Below, one piece after another: positions 11,784-24,445 of a stretch of DNA of 64,000 bases (position 1 is the stretch's first letter; the number at the start of each line of letters is the position of its first letter). The stretch comes from Eremophila alpestris peregrina (taxonomy: Eukaryota > Chordata > Aves > Passeriformes > Alaudidae), in NCBI GenBank assembly GCA_009792885.1, contig WMCF01000018.1:5458253-5522252 (forward strand), read 5' to 3'. The notes under the pieces are model-generated. The model did no database searches. It saw only the letters and a program-made list of their open reading frames with translations, and was not told the origin of the DNA. Position numbers and translations under genes: made by a program.

Positions 11784-12130
11784 AGAGGCACAATAAGAGG
11801 AACTACCTAAAGGAGGGTATAGCCAGGTGGGGGTCGTTCTCTTCTCCCAAGCAACCAGCAGCAGGACAAGAGGACATGGGGTCAAGCTGTGCCAGGGTGG
11901 TTCCAGCTGGACATCAGGAAGAATTTCTCCCCTGACAGGGTGGTTAAGCATTGGAATGGACTGCTGAGGCAGGTGATGGAGTCACCAACCCTGGAAGTGT
12001 TCAAGAAATGATTGGACATGGCACTTAGTAATGTGCTTTAGTTGGCATGGTGATGGTCAGTCAAAGGTTGGACTTGATGATCTTGGAAATCTTTTCCAAC
12101 CTTAATGATTCTTTGACTCTGTGGTTCTGT
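11784..12130 (+). mobile_element. CR1 LINE 3' fragment (+ orientation)
   Basis: This is the 3' end of a chicken repeat 1 retrotransposon, 5' truncated. Hallmarks of avian CR1 3' ends seen here are GCCAGGTGGGGGTCGTTCTC, AGCATTGGAATGGACTGCTG, GGTTGGACTTGATGATCTTG and the terminus TTTTCCAACCTTAATGATTC. A degenerate ATTCTGTG-type 3' octamer tail follows to about 12129. It has no coding capacity. The 5' boundary is approximate. It lies opposite in orientation to the CR1 copies at 24446-25820 and 33255-33384. Confidence 0.9.
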
Positions 12131-12477
12131 ATTGTCCAGTTTGTTCTGAGAGGTGCTGTCTACACAGGAGGCTTCCTGAACCACCAGGAAATGCACAGCA
12201 TGGATGTAAAACCCTGTCACCTTGATCTCTTTAGATTCAGGGGAAACAAAGGTCTGCAAGAATAACAAAGCCAGAAATAGATAAATTCCCTGGGTCATCT
12301 GCAATCCAACCTGCTTCTTCAGCTGCCTCTCACCATGAAAACACTGAAAACACAACGAAATTCTGAGCACTTTACAATATCTGTGTTTTCTTAAAAGAAC
12401 TTGCTGTGACTTTGACTTTCTTTCCTATGATTGCTGCACAGTGTGTTTGGGCTCACTGCAAAATTATACACAAAAGG

Positions 12478-12492
12478 TAAAAAAAAAAAAAA
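12478..12492. repeat. Poly-A tract
   Basis: A short A homopolymer in intronic sequence. It does not adjoin any recognisable retroposed gene, since the CR1 at 11784-12130 ends 350 bases earlier and CR1 does not use poly-A tails. Confidence 0.7.
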
Positions 12493-13213
12493 GCAGATTA
12501 CAATTTGCACCAGAAAAAAAATTAAATCTCGTAATTTAAAAGCAAGATGATTGATATCATGACCTCTTTACTGCCATCAGCAGTGCATCAATCCACTTCT
12601 GTGAGTCTCATATAGGTACAATAGTGACTGAGAGACGTGTGCACTTACCCATTTATAGGATGAAGAGAAAGTAACTGAGATAATCCAAGAACCACCTAAA
12701 ATGGTCACAAGATTTGCCCATCAATCTGCCAGTTCTTCCTCAGCCAGTTGTTTGATCTGTGCTAGGCACTGAAGTGCAAGATAAGTGCTATTGATGGTCA
12801 GAGACTGGGCACACAATATTGATCGAAGTAGCTAAGATAGGAGCCTGGAGATTTACTGAACTCATAGCAGAGATAAAGTGAATCAGGAGAATGGAAATTA
12901 CAACTCCTTACTTTACCTTGTATAAGCCACTAAATATTACTCCTTGTTTCCTGGCATACTTGGTCTGAAGTCATATTCTCCATCAAACAAAATGCAATTT
13001 CTTCAATTACCAGCTTTTATGGAAGTCGGACAGTTGTTTCTTCCCACTTTGGAAGCTCATGCTCTTACATTCCAATGCAGAAGGCAACCCCAGAGGGTGC
13101 TGACCTAACCAGCCCTAATGAGTCTGCACTGATAGAAATTCATCTGCACACTCCCAGGCTCTCCAAGTGCAGTGTGTTCAATTCAGGACATCCAGGTGGC
13201 TCCATTTTGGACA

Positions 13214-13245
13214 TCAGATGAAGCTCCAAGGTCAGCTTCATCTGA
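13214..13245. repeat. Perfect 12-bp inverted repeat (hairpin)
   Basis: TCAGATGAAGCT (13214-13225) and AGCTTCATCTGA (13234-13245) are exact reverse complements around an 8-nt loop (13226-13233). It would form a stable stem in the ADARB2 pre-mRNA. No flanking stem extends it to miRNA-precursor length. Confidence 0.8.
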
Positions 13246-16200
13246 CCAACTTGCAATTCTTTTTCTAATCTTGTGGTCCTTCTAACCTGTCTTAGTCTAA
13301 ATGGCATTCTTTCTTACTGCTGTAGAGCAATATCATTAATTAATACTGCCGTAACAAATCAGTAAAAGAAGGGTGCCTGGATTCCAAATGAACCTAAATT
13401 AGAAAAGAATAGGTGTGAAAATCGCATTCACTCTGCTTTGAAGTGGCTTAATGCTGCTGTTGCTCTTTCACATCCACAGCCTCCAGAGCAGTGGTTGTCT
13501 ATTTATTTTAACAAAACCTCATTGTGTTTTGTGTGTGTATCATCGAAAAGAAGCAGGGTTTCTCTCTTTGGCAAATACAGCTAACCTTTTGGATCCAGTT
13601 AAATCCCCTGTTTGCCAAAAGCTTCATCTGCAGGCTAAAGCCACCTCAGTCCCACAATGCAGTGATTCTTTACTTTGAGCAAGGATTCCTGCCAGTTAAC
13701 TTCAGTGTCGCCTTGGTGAGAAGGTGGCATCATCATGGGAAGAACAACCACCATGTCAGGGAAAGCCACAGATCCCACACTTCTCACCCACTCCCCTCCA
13801 GAAACCTGTTACCCTGTGTTGCAAAGCTGGTTCATTTTCATTCAGTGTCACTTGTTTCTGCTTCCTTATTTCTCTCACTATCCTCATTCAACAACTTCCT
13901 GGCAGCTATGGCCTCTCACCCTTGTCACAGTTAAGCCAGGGCTAAGGTTGGCAGTGATGTATTTTACTCCAGTGTGAAGAGCAGCAGCACAGGGAGCAGG
14001 CACTGAGAAACTGTTCCAACAGGTTTCTGTGAAGAGCTTTGCCTGGTCAATTGAGCAGGTACATAGTTTTATAAACTTCTCTGTTTTCTCCTGCACGAAG
14101 AGAAACAGCTGATAGGTGTGTGTGTGTAACTTCTGACAGGAGAATGCTAGAAAGAGAAATGGTGGGGACCAGAGAGATGCCTCTGCAATGCAAATAACGT
14201 TTGATTTTCAGCCATCTATTTCTCTGTAGGTGGGGAAAGTGGCTTTTATAATCAGAGCTGCAGGCAATCAAGAAATTTATAGTATTACAGTTTCTTAAGC
14301 AAAACAATGGCAAAAGAACTAAATTTAGAGGCACAGCATTAGTTTACTGGGTACTGTTATTATTATCTTGGCTGCTAATTAGATTGTAGTCACTTCTGGG
14401 CACACAGTTGAGGAACCAGGACCACCTCCTCACCTTCATACAAGTGCAATATAAAAGATAGTTATTGCAACAGAGAGATTACAGCTTGACTCTCAGATGA
14501 GGAAATTACTTTGGTTTAATGTATATAATCCATGCAAGATCAAACTGAGATGCAGAATGGCTACCTACATGGAATTACAGAAACTAATTACCAGGATAGA
14601 AAGGACTCTACCTTGCCCTCACAGCATCAGCACATATATGTAGACACATTAAGGGGTTTGCACATGAAAAGCAGTCATCACTGCAAAACAACACATAACT
14701 TTGCATCAGCTGGGCTCCAATAATCCCGCAGTTCTCTGCTGCAGAAAGAAGTTGTATCCATGTCTACTCTCCCTGCCTGTCTCTTTTGCTCCTCAGTTGA
14801 TGTACTGTGTAACTCCCAACCATAGATAGCTCCAATCCCCTAAAGAATCCCTCTGCACTCATCTCTCAGTCCTATGTGATATAGAGCATGCTCAGGGCTT
14901 TCAGAGCATTAGGTATGCTAAACAAAACTCTCCTAATTGAGATGTTCAATTCTAAATGTACCACACACCTAATTAATAATACTTAGAAGAACTGCAATAA
15001 TAGTGGTAATTAGTTAATGAATGGCCATTCTTAATTTACAGAAGTGAAAAAATAATTGTAATGCCTTCAAGGAAAAAAATCTATAAGGCTGAAAGGTATT
15101 TTTCTATGTAATTTAAGTTTATGAGCAATACAGACCTCTTCTTCCTCTGAAAAGAAAGGAAAATCAAAAGTATCTCACTTTTCCTTATAAAGACTGTAAG
15201 GGTCCACAGTGATTACAGTGCATTCAGAGTAGGGTAAATGGGATTTAACCATCTAACTTGGCTGCTGGGTGCTCCTTTTGCTCTTCAGTAGATGAAAATA
15301 CTTCATAACATCCCTGCATGCACAGAAACAGCATTTGATTTCTTCCCTTCAGATCCTAGATTGCATATCAAACATGGCTAGTGAGACACAGCGTGGATTC
15401 TGCTGAGTTGTGCTGTTTACCTCAATAAACCAGCTTTGTCTATCCATGAAGCTGATGGTGTGGATCTGATTTGTGAAGAGTTATTATTTGTGTGACTCAT
15501 TCGGGTGAGACAGTTTGTGCAGAATGATTAGGGCTCTAGCAACCAGCAGACTTAGTTAGTACATGAAAGCTGAGTCCCAGCCTGGTGTCATCCAGACATA
15601 AAACCTTCTTCTAAACCAGACACTCTCGCAGCTGTCGGAGTTGCTTCTGTTGTTTTCTGGCTTTGTAAGTGAGCTAGGGACACTTCAAAAAGCTCCCAGC
15701 AAGCTGGACCTCGTTAAAGCTGCCACTTAATCTTGGACTTGCATCCTGACTTTGTTTATGATGCTTCATTATTACCTACTAAATACAAGCCATGATCGTT
15801 CTGCTCCACTAAATGGAGCTGTAATACAAGCGCCCGGAGTCAATTTTTCTTTGGTTGACTTCCATGCAAAGCCTTTTCTGTTTGAGCTGGAGTGTTAAAG
15901 TCAAGCCAAAACCATGTTCTTTATCTATTTTTATCTGTATTCACATCTAGGAAGCCTTCATTATTTAAGCACATTTTTCCTTCTATGTAGAGTAGCAGAA
16001 GCAAGCTCCTAGCATTTATTTTACGATGACTACCTCCCTCTTGTGGTCCTTGTGCCAGCCCTCTGCCAGCAGATCCATCATCATGTGAGGGGAAAACTAA
16101 CAACACAAAATGCCTAAGCATCTTGGCAGGGCTGTGGTCCAGAGGCTCCCAGTGATGCTGCTGAGAATCCCAGTGCCACATGTAGCAGAGGGACCATTCC

Positions 16201-18109
16201 CTCCCACTGAAAAGGGAACATCTTTGTCCATTTTACTTTTCTTGTGAGTGTTAGCCTTTAAATAGTGAATTTGTGTAGTAGTCATGGAGAAAACCCACAT
16301 TTCTCCTGCCCCTTTATCTCAGCTGAAATGTCCACGCATACTGCAATGTGAAATGATGATGTACAAACACACAAAATAGTATGCAGGTCACAAAAGTCAG
16401 CAGGGGGAAAGTATTTAGGGCTTAATCTTAGGACTGCTGAGAAGCAATGGACAGAACAGACTTTGGACTTGTTATACTGGATCTAAAATGTGATTCATGT
16501 GTTTAGACATTTATACAACCGGAGAGAAGTTGCTGCAGTTCTTTGAGACAGTAAAATCCTCTGTTGTTCACATAGTGCTCTCTTAATATAAACATCTTAC
16601 AAGTGAGTTTGGATTTTTAATGGGAACAAAATTTTGGAGCAAGGGTGTTGTTTTTTTCTCTTTGCACATACATGATGTATGATGTGAACTTTTGTTAAGG
16701 TAAAATATTTTTACAGATTTCTGAAAACTAGAAAGAGGAGATAAATCCACGTAATCTCTGGAAAAGTGGGTAAATTATCCATCTCTATTAATCACATTTT
16801 ATTCAGTGAAAGCAATCAACATTGTCTATGTCTCATGATATCCATCAACATCTTAGACTGTATTTAAGCCCTATAAAATATTAATGCATCCATTAAGCTT
16901 TTCTCCTCTGCCTTTAATACTGCAATATTATTGTGTTTAGACAAATTTTTGTTCCTTTTTCATCCTTTCTAGTTTCTAATTGACAAGTCAGAGTCTACTT
17001 CCAAATGAGCTGTTATTTCCTATTTGTCTTCTGAACCAGGGTAGACATTTGATATGAAAATACCTAAGCATGATTGCTCTTAACCTACTTGTCATCACAT
17101 CTGCTGCAGACACCAGCCCCATAATCAGACCTGAATTCACACAATGGTACCTTAAAATCAGTGCTACAATGAGATGTCATCCAAATGAGCCCATGCTGAA
17201 GCCATGCTAATTTGCAATTCCTTTTGTGCTGTCTCTTCTTGCTCTCTTCATCTAGTTCATCTTTAAAAACTAAAGGTGAAAAGAGTACATTCTCTGAGCA
17301 AACATAGTCAATTAACAAAATGAACTGTTTGGTTTGTTCAGAAAAATAATCTAAGCATCCCATGATTTCTAAGTTTTCTGTCCTTGTTGAGTTCTTATGA
17401 GTTCCTATTTTTAGGCCATCTTCTATGAACTGGGAACTAATGCTCACAGAAATAATTATAATCAACTCCTTTCCCTCTTATGTGGGTCATTGCTTTAATA
17501 GGTTAAACACCAGGAATAATGTGTGTCCCCAAGGTCTGATGGGGAGGGTGGAGGCAGCTACACTGCCTTCATTTCTTGTTTGATAATTAGTTCTTACCCA
17601 AATCAACTTTGCCCTGTACTTTTAAGGCATAATCCACACAGGGATATTGGAGAACAAACTCATTACTCTTGAATGAGACCCCTCTTTTCTTCTACTCTCC
17701 TTGAAATACACACAAGTCATTCTAACCCCCAGTGCCTAATGACCCTTGTACACCCATCCTACGGAGAACAGCTCACAACAGCACTACAAAGATACTGTTA
17801 GACTGTCCTGGTCTTTGCAGAGAAACAGTGTCCAAGAGGAGTAGAAATGTTTGTTTAATCCTGACCCAGCTACACAGAAACCCTCTGCGAACCAAGCCAG
17901 TGGCCATCAACATGGAGCAGACAAAAAAAAAAAGCAAGCTAAAAAAAAGCAGGGAGCAGTGGTTGGTAAGACAGCAGTCAAGTTTCTTGGAGGCTCATGG
18001 TTATGGCAGCAATGAGGGGCAGATGTGCTGATTGATGCACACTGCAGGACACAAATCAGAGACACACTGAAGTTCTGAAGTTTTTGTGTCTGAGTATCAG
18101 CAATTTGTC

Positions 18110-18150
18110 AAAAAAAAAAAAAACAAAAACAAACAAACAAACAAAAAAAA
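18110..18150. repeat. A-rich / (CAAA)n microsatellite
   Basis: A homopolymer A run from 18110 is followed by AAAC and CAAA repeats to about 18150. It is a simple repeat with no adjacent retroposed element recognised. Confidence 0.85.
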
Positions 18151-21100
18151 GTACCAAAAAAAACACATAGCTGTCAAAGGTGTTGTCTGAGCCAAAAGTT
18201 AGCAGGCACTGCTTGGAAAACAGCATGAAAATAGTGTCCTATAATAATGTTTATAGCAGCTCATAACACAATCACATGGAGAGAAGCAGAATTGTCCATG
18301 AGTGTCAGTAGTCTGGAAAACACCTTCAGAAATACTAAAGGCAGTTATCAGCTCTTACTGAAGAAAACAAAAAGAAGTCATGATTCTTTATTGGTTCTTA
18401 TCATTCCTTATTCTTATCATACTTTTCATTGATTCTTATGGATCCTATAGATTACTGGGCTTGCAACTCAGCCCAAGGGTTTTGCTATTCCCATCAAGGA
18501 CTGACTACATTAAAACAGTCATATTTTGCTGCCTTTTGTGGCATTGCTTGTTCTCCTTTCAGTGCTCAATTAAATCCAATTGGGACTTTTTCCTTTATGG
18601 ATTTACATGGACATTTCCAGAACAGGGGCATGAGTTGTTGACACAAAGATATCTCCATCCATTCTGTGCCTGACTTCAAAAATGCACCTTCAATGCTGCA
18701 GCAAATTCCTGCTGATGATAAATCATGGCTCACTGATGGTTTGGGCATAGCCTATACTATCAGCGTTTACTCTGGCAAGTATCTCAGCATGTCTGGAGGA
18801 GTCTGTGGACTGTATTTCCCTTCCACCTGGTGCTGGCTATTAATTAGAGAAAGCAAGACTTTTTCTTTTTTTTTTTTTTTTAATTCAGAAAAAAAAACCA
18901 AATCATCTGAAAAACGAAGCCACAAAGTACTGCCATATGAACTGTCAAGTAGAAATTATTTTTTCCTTCCTTTATTTTTTTTTTATTTAAATGTATGTTA
19001 TTTTTGGTCACAATCATAATACTGCTGATAGGAGATGCCCTCTGCTTTTGCAGGGCAAAAGCCTTCAGCTGCATATTTTATATTTTGACTTTGAGATATC
19101 AAAGTTCAAGAGGGATAGGCTGTTGCTGTCACCATGCTCTGGAGAACATTGATGGGAAGAAATTAATAGCATTCCCCAAAACACTGACAAGCTACAGTGC
19201 ATAGATTTTCCTTTTAAATCCTAGATTCATTAAAAGAAAAAAAAAAAAGGAACATGACTTTCAAATTTACTTGTCTTTGATATAGATATTTTGAAATTCT
19301 TCCCCTCATGAGTAGGAAGGAGCTAAATTTATATCTTTGCCTGCATCTCTTCGTGGACATTTGTGAACTTAGAGAGATCTTAAGCCCTCCTCTCTCCAAA
19401 AGAAAAAAAAGTTCAAAAAATAGCATTCTCCTTTATATAACAAAAATCAAGCAAGCAAGCCAAACTAGATAGTCCTTACAGGCAGACTATCATCCTTGCC
19501 ATGTAACAGAGCTAAAATCTGGCAGATATCTGAGCAAATCTTCCTCTGGTGGCAGACCAGGAGCAACTTGTGCAAATCCAAGGGATCTGTTGGGGAGCCC
19601 AGGTCACCAGATAAACGCCAGTAAGGCTGAACTGAGTAGGGGGAGAGAAAGAAACTTTGCAAAGACAAGCTGGAGGGAAAAAAACCAAAAGGTTTCCAGG
19701 CTGCCTTTGACAGAAATTGATCCAAACAAACTAAACGCTCCTACTGTAGTGGTTAGCAGCAGTTGGGTTCTTTTCTCCCTTTCAAAACATGAGATGCCAA
19801 CAGGGGGATCAGCATGGGCCACCTGCCTCTCCCAGGCTGTGGTATCCATTGTGCAAGGGCAGGGCTGCTCCCAGCTGCAGATACGAGGACACTTGCTGGA
19901 GTCAGGAATAGAAGCTTATAATAGAGAAATGACTCCCTTGAGGACCTGGAAACAGTTCTTATGGAGTGAGGTGTGGAATTGACCCCCTTGGTGAAAATCA
20001 GGCAAAAACCACAAGTGTGGGAAGGAAAATGTTGGAGTTATAGCATGGTCTTGAAGTGGAATCCTTGCAAAGGCATGCATAAGGAAATTCTTTGACAGTA
20101 ATTTGAGCTGTGTTTTGCCACCTATGCCATGTACTGTATTCTGGGAGCTTATTTTTTGCACATATACCTGCTACCGTTACAAATATTAAAAGTCCTTTTT
20201 GTGGTTGGGAGATTATGGTGAGTAACTGAACCAACATAAACTAAATTTCCCCTGATATACATAGGCATGAAGGCACAAAACAATGTGGGCAGATAATACC
20301 TTTATTCCATATCCCCAAAGGCATAAACCAGAGCAGAATTTGAACCTGTGGATTTATAGCAAATAAAACTTTCACTGAAATATGTTGCAGCTGTTTCTCA
20401 TTCCATCAGGCAGCTGATAAACAGCTAATCTCCAGTTCAGGCCTCTCTATTTAAATAAGCACACTAAAAAGTTTAGCTATCTCTGACTGAACTACTTCAG
20501 CTGAATATCCTTAGTTCACTGCTTCTGGCCTCTATTAAATGCAATTCAGATAAATTCTGTTTTCTACTAGTATTTGTTTCTCTCTTGACACAGTTGGTAT
20601 CAGGTCCTGCTTTAAAGCTTTCAGACTGGAAGAAAAATCTGAAAAATACATTATTTAGTAAGCACAACTAAGCATCACTAATACTAGGAGGACAAAGGAT
20701 TTCTTCTGTATTAGCTGTGAATAAATACATTGCTCTCCACCCAGCCTCACCCCCACCATTAACACTGGTGATTTTGCAGAGCTGTGGCCAAAGGGGGACT
20801 ACATCTTTCCCTGAAGCACAGCTGACAAGCAAGAGCTGTGAGAGAGACACCTTCGACTTGCTGCATATTCTGTTTGCCTGCTCCTCTGTTTCAGAGCTGC
20901 CTCTTTCCCTGCTGGTGTCAGGCAGCACTCTGGCTGCAGGCAGGGGGTGGGCAGCTCTGCCCTGCCAGGGCACAGGCTCACAGGGGTCCCCCTTAGCCTC
21001 ATTCCCCCACCCCAGCTCAGATTGTCCCATTGCTGGTTTCCATTTTCTGACACTTCCTTCGTCAGGAGCGATCTCCTCTCTCCCAGCACACCCCATCCAG

Positions 21101-23249
21101 GCAGCAGCAGGCTGGAGATGGAAGGAGGCAGCTGTGAGAACAATTCAGTGCTATTTTAGGTTAAATGTTAGGTGCCCTGTCCTTCTGATAATAGCTGGCA
21201 TTAGAGCACATTAACACAATTGCACTTGCTGCAAATTAACAGCGATCGGTGCAGAGGCACAATATCAAGTGCAATAATAATACACATGTATGAAAAGCAA
21301 CATGATCACTACCTAATTAATTAATAACTGGTTACTGATTAAAAGGGGAGCATTTGGAGCTAAATGTGTCCTTGACAACACTAACAGGATTGGTTTAGCA
21401 CTGATTGTATTTTCCAATAAGACACATAAGTGCAAATAATTGCTTCCACTATATCATGGAATTAGTTCCATGACAGTTCAGCTGATTACTTCAAGGTTTT
21501 ATCTGTGTTTTGTAGCTGCAAGATCAGCTACCATTTTGCACCTTACCAGCTGGTAGTGAAACACTCTTCTGTTTACATGTATTGCATGTAATGTAGCAGG
21601 AGAGGCAGAATCAATACTGTAGATATATACAGTACCTGCATCACAAAGGTTACCACGCTCGGAAAATAGCTGATGAAGACTTGAGGTAATGAACTGAAAC
21701 ATCCTGCAAGTCATTCCTAGCAGCACTAAAAACAATAATATAACTTTGCCTGACGTGGGTAATCCTCTGCAGACTGAGGGAAGCATAATTTTTTTTCTGG
21801 AAGGGAGTTTTTGTGGTCCACTAGGGGTTTGAGTGAGATATGGAATATACCTTATAAGTGAGGAGTGGCTCATAACTCAGGAGAGGTGGAACCTAAATGA
21901 AGTCACAGAGGTCATTCTTATTTTATCACTGGGGAAAATGTGCCCTGTATATCACATCTTTTTCATACATTTAGTTAGGGGGATAATTCTAGGTACAACA
22001 ACATATTCAATTTTTTTATCTTGTATTTCGTGAATAGAAAGCTTTGAAACAACTTTGATGAAATACATGGGAACTCTGTAGTTCATTTAGGATATGGAGC
22101 TATCAGCTAAGTATTTTTGCAAACATTTTTTTGCAGCAGCTGCAGTGCAGAATCTAGAAAGGCCAATGAAGCAGTCAGAGAAGTTTGCTCATCCTTTTAT
22201 CTCCCTTCATGATAGCAGCCATCCATGTGATGTGAATATTCTGCAGAAGGGGTTTCTGTGCATGTTTTCAGGCTGCTTTCCAAATTAGCTTTGTGTGATC
22301 AGCTTTCTGCTGCTCTTAGCAATCCTCGAGACTGTTCAACTATATTTGATAGCTCAAGGCATTCATTCATCTATACAGATTAAAAATAGGGACTTGAAAG
22401 GATCCAGAGCAACCCAAACTAGTCCTGCACGGGGGCAATGCAGTCACCCCCAAGGCAGCAGCAAGCAAGCCAGGCAGCATGTTGGCAAGACATACTGAGA
22501 CATTATGGTGTCTTCATTTCTTCTTGTTTCTTGTCTTCTTAGTGCATGGGGCTGTGCACTCTCTTTTCCAGAGATAAGAGTCAATTTGAGCCTGAAGAAT
22601 CTCCTAGGGTGGTAAGTTCCTGGTGGATTGTTGGTCTGGGACAAAACCTGAAAGTGCAAATATGAGGACAGTCATCTCAGTGCTTGCTTGGTGGGGCCAA
22701 GGGAGCAGGCAAGAAAAACAAACAGTGCTTTGTGCCTGTGTGGGTAACACAAAAGTGATCATCAGAGTTTAAATGTATTGTAGTAACAGCTAAGAACAAT
22801 TTCACTGTTTCTCAATGACAGTTCAAAAGACTGTCAGTAATCATAACAAAGCTATTTCTCCTTTTCTCAGACAGTAAGATAAACTCAGACACAGAATGGT
22901 TACATTATCCTTTTTTCCTAACATATCTAGTTCTGATTGCTGACAAGCTTTATTAGCAAGAAGCAGAAAGATTGAGAAATGGTTGATTAGAAGTTCAGCT
23001 GTAAACTGGAAATATCCTTAGTCAGATGTCCATTGATGAATCTGCTGTGGTGCATTTGTTATAGCTAGATGGGGCAGGTGTTAAAATCCTTATTTAGCAA
23101 AATTGAAGCCAATCAATGTTGACACTGGATTAAACAGGAGTATTTGTTGCATTTGGCAGCTGTGAAGGGGGTTGCAGTTTGTTAGAGAAAGGAGGCAGTC
23201 CACAATGCATCTGTGGGGTTGAGCCAGTGTCAGGAAGAAACTGAGTGGG

Positions 23250-23725
23250 TGCCTGTTTTTGGCTGGGATAGATTTAATTTCCTTCATAGCAACTTGTAGG
23301 GTGCTGTGTTTCAAATTTGTGAACAAAAGTGTTGATAAAACACCAATGCCTTACCTGTGGCTGGGCAGGACTTGCACAGCATCAAGGCGTCTCTGCTTCT
23401 CACCCTTCTCACCCACCAGCAACAATGCTGGGAGTGCAGAAGAAATTGGAATGGGACATAGCCAGGACAGCTGACCCCAACTGACCAAAGGGGTATCCCA
23501 CACTGTGTAGCATCATACTCAGCAATAACAGCCTGGGAAAGAAGAAGGAAGGGGGAACACTCAAGAGCTAAGGCATTCATAGTAAACCAAATAAGGTGTC
23601 TTTAACTCAAGCTATGAGTTTTCTCACTTTTACCCTTCTGATTCTCTTCCATATCCAGCTGGGAGGGAGAGAGGAAGGAAGCAGCTGTGTGGGACTGAGC
23701 TGTCTGCCAGCGTGAAACCATAACA
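23250..23725 (+). mobile_element. ERVL-like solo LTR, degraded
   Basis: The sequence follows a common avian ERVL-type LTR: GGCTGGGATAGATTTAATTT near the start, GGGACATAGCCAGGACAG (23453-23470), CTGACCCCAACTGACCAAAG, GAGTTTTCTCACTTTTACCC, and a CA-ended terminus near GAAACCATAACA (23725). No internal gag or pol region adjoins, so it is a solo LTR. It shares an exact 18-base string with the LTR at 52288-52712. Target duplication is not convincing (GTGGG before, GTAGC after), which suggests age. Frames inside it are not genes. Confidence 0.82.
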
Positions 23726-24349
23726 GTAGCACAGGGACACAACTGTGGGACGTGTATAAAATCACTGTTTATAAATCTGCCTTGACATCATGGCTTTCAT
23801 TGAAGCCAGTGGAAAAATTTTGTTTGGTACAGGTTCCATGTTAGAAAACTACACTTAGGGAATGTTTGTACTAGAAAATGCTGAGATAGTCCAACTTAAA
23901 ACCCACATTGATGGCTGTTCTCAGAAAGCTGCCTGGTTTCCATTCATACTTGAGGGGTTAATCAATAAAGCATAATTATCTCCTCTGTTTATAGGGTGAT
24001 GTTTGTTCTCAGTTTGAATTGAGAACTATTGAAGGGACATATGAGAAAGACCTGAATGTATGTGTCAGGATCAATTCAGAGTTTAAATTGCTTATAATGG
24101 CTTTTTAATGTCAATGCAGATATCTCTGAGTGGCCTAAAGAGACAGTGACAAGAAAAGTAACTGGCTGAGTCACTAGCTAGTTTTGCTTTTTTTAATTTA
24201 AAGGGATATTGTCAACAGGAAACCTAGGCACAGAGCTTAGTGTAGCTCTAAATATAGCAGTTTGCATCTTGGTGATGCAGCCTGTGATTGTTTTATTTAT
24301 TTTAGCTTTCTTTTCTCCCTAATTGCTATTGGAAGATCCAAATTAAAGC

Positions 24350-24376
24350 AAAAAAAAAAAAAAGAGAGAGAGAGAA
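24350..24376. repeat. A-run followed by (GA)n
   Basis: About 13 A residues lead into AGAGAGAGAGAGA. This simple repeat lies about 70 bases left of the 3' end of the inverted CR1. Confidence 0.8.
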
Positions 24377-24445
24377 ATATCACTAATTACATTAATTATG
24401 GAATTTTTTGAAAGTATGAAGTTGGCTGGTAAAGGTTTTGATAAA

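Noticed and set aside
12038..12370. 110-codon minus-strand frame with a signal-like stretch
   Set aside because: About a third of it is antisense CR1 tail, so the frame is a chance fusion of repeat and intron.
20668..21214. Overlapping frames on both strands in a GC-richer segment
   Set aside because: Open frames on both strands at once indicate fewer stop codons due to composition, not coding.
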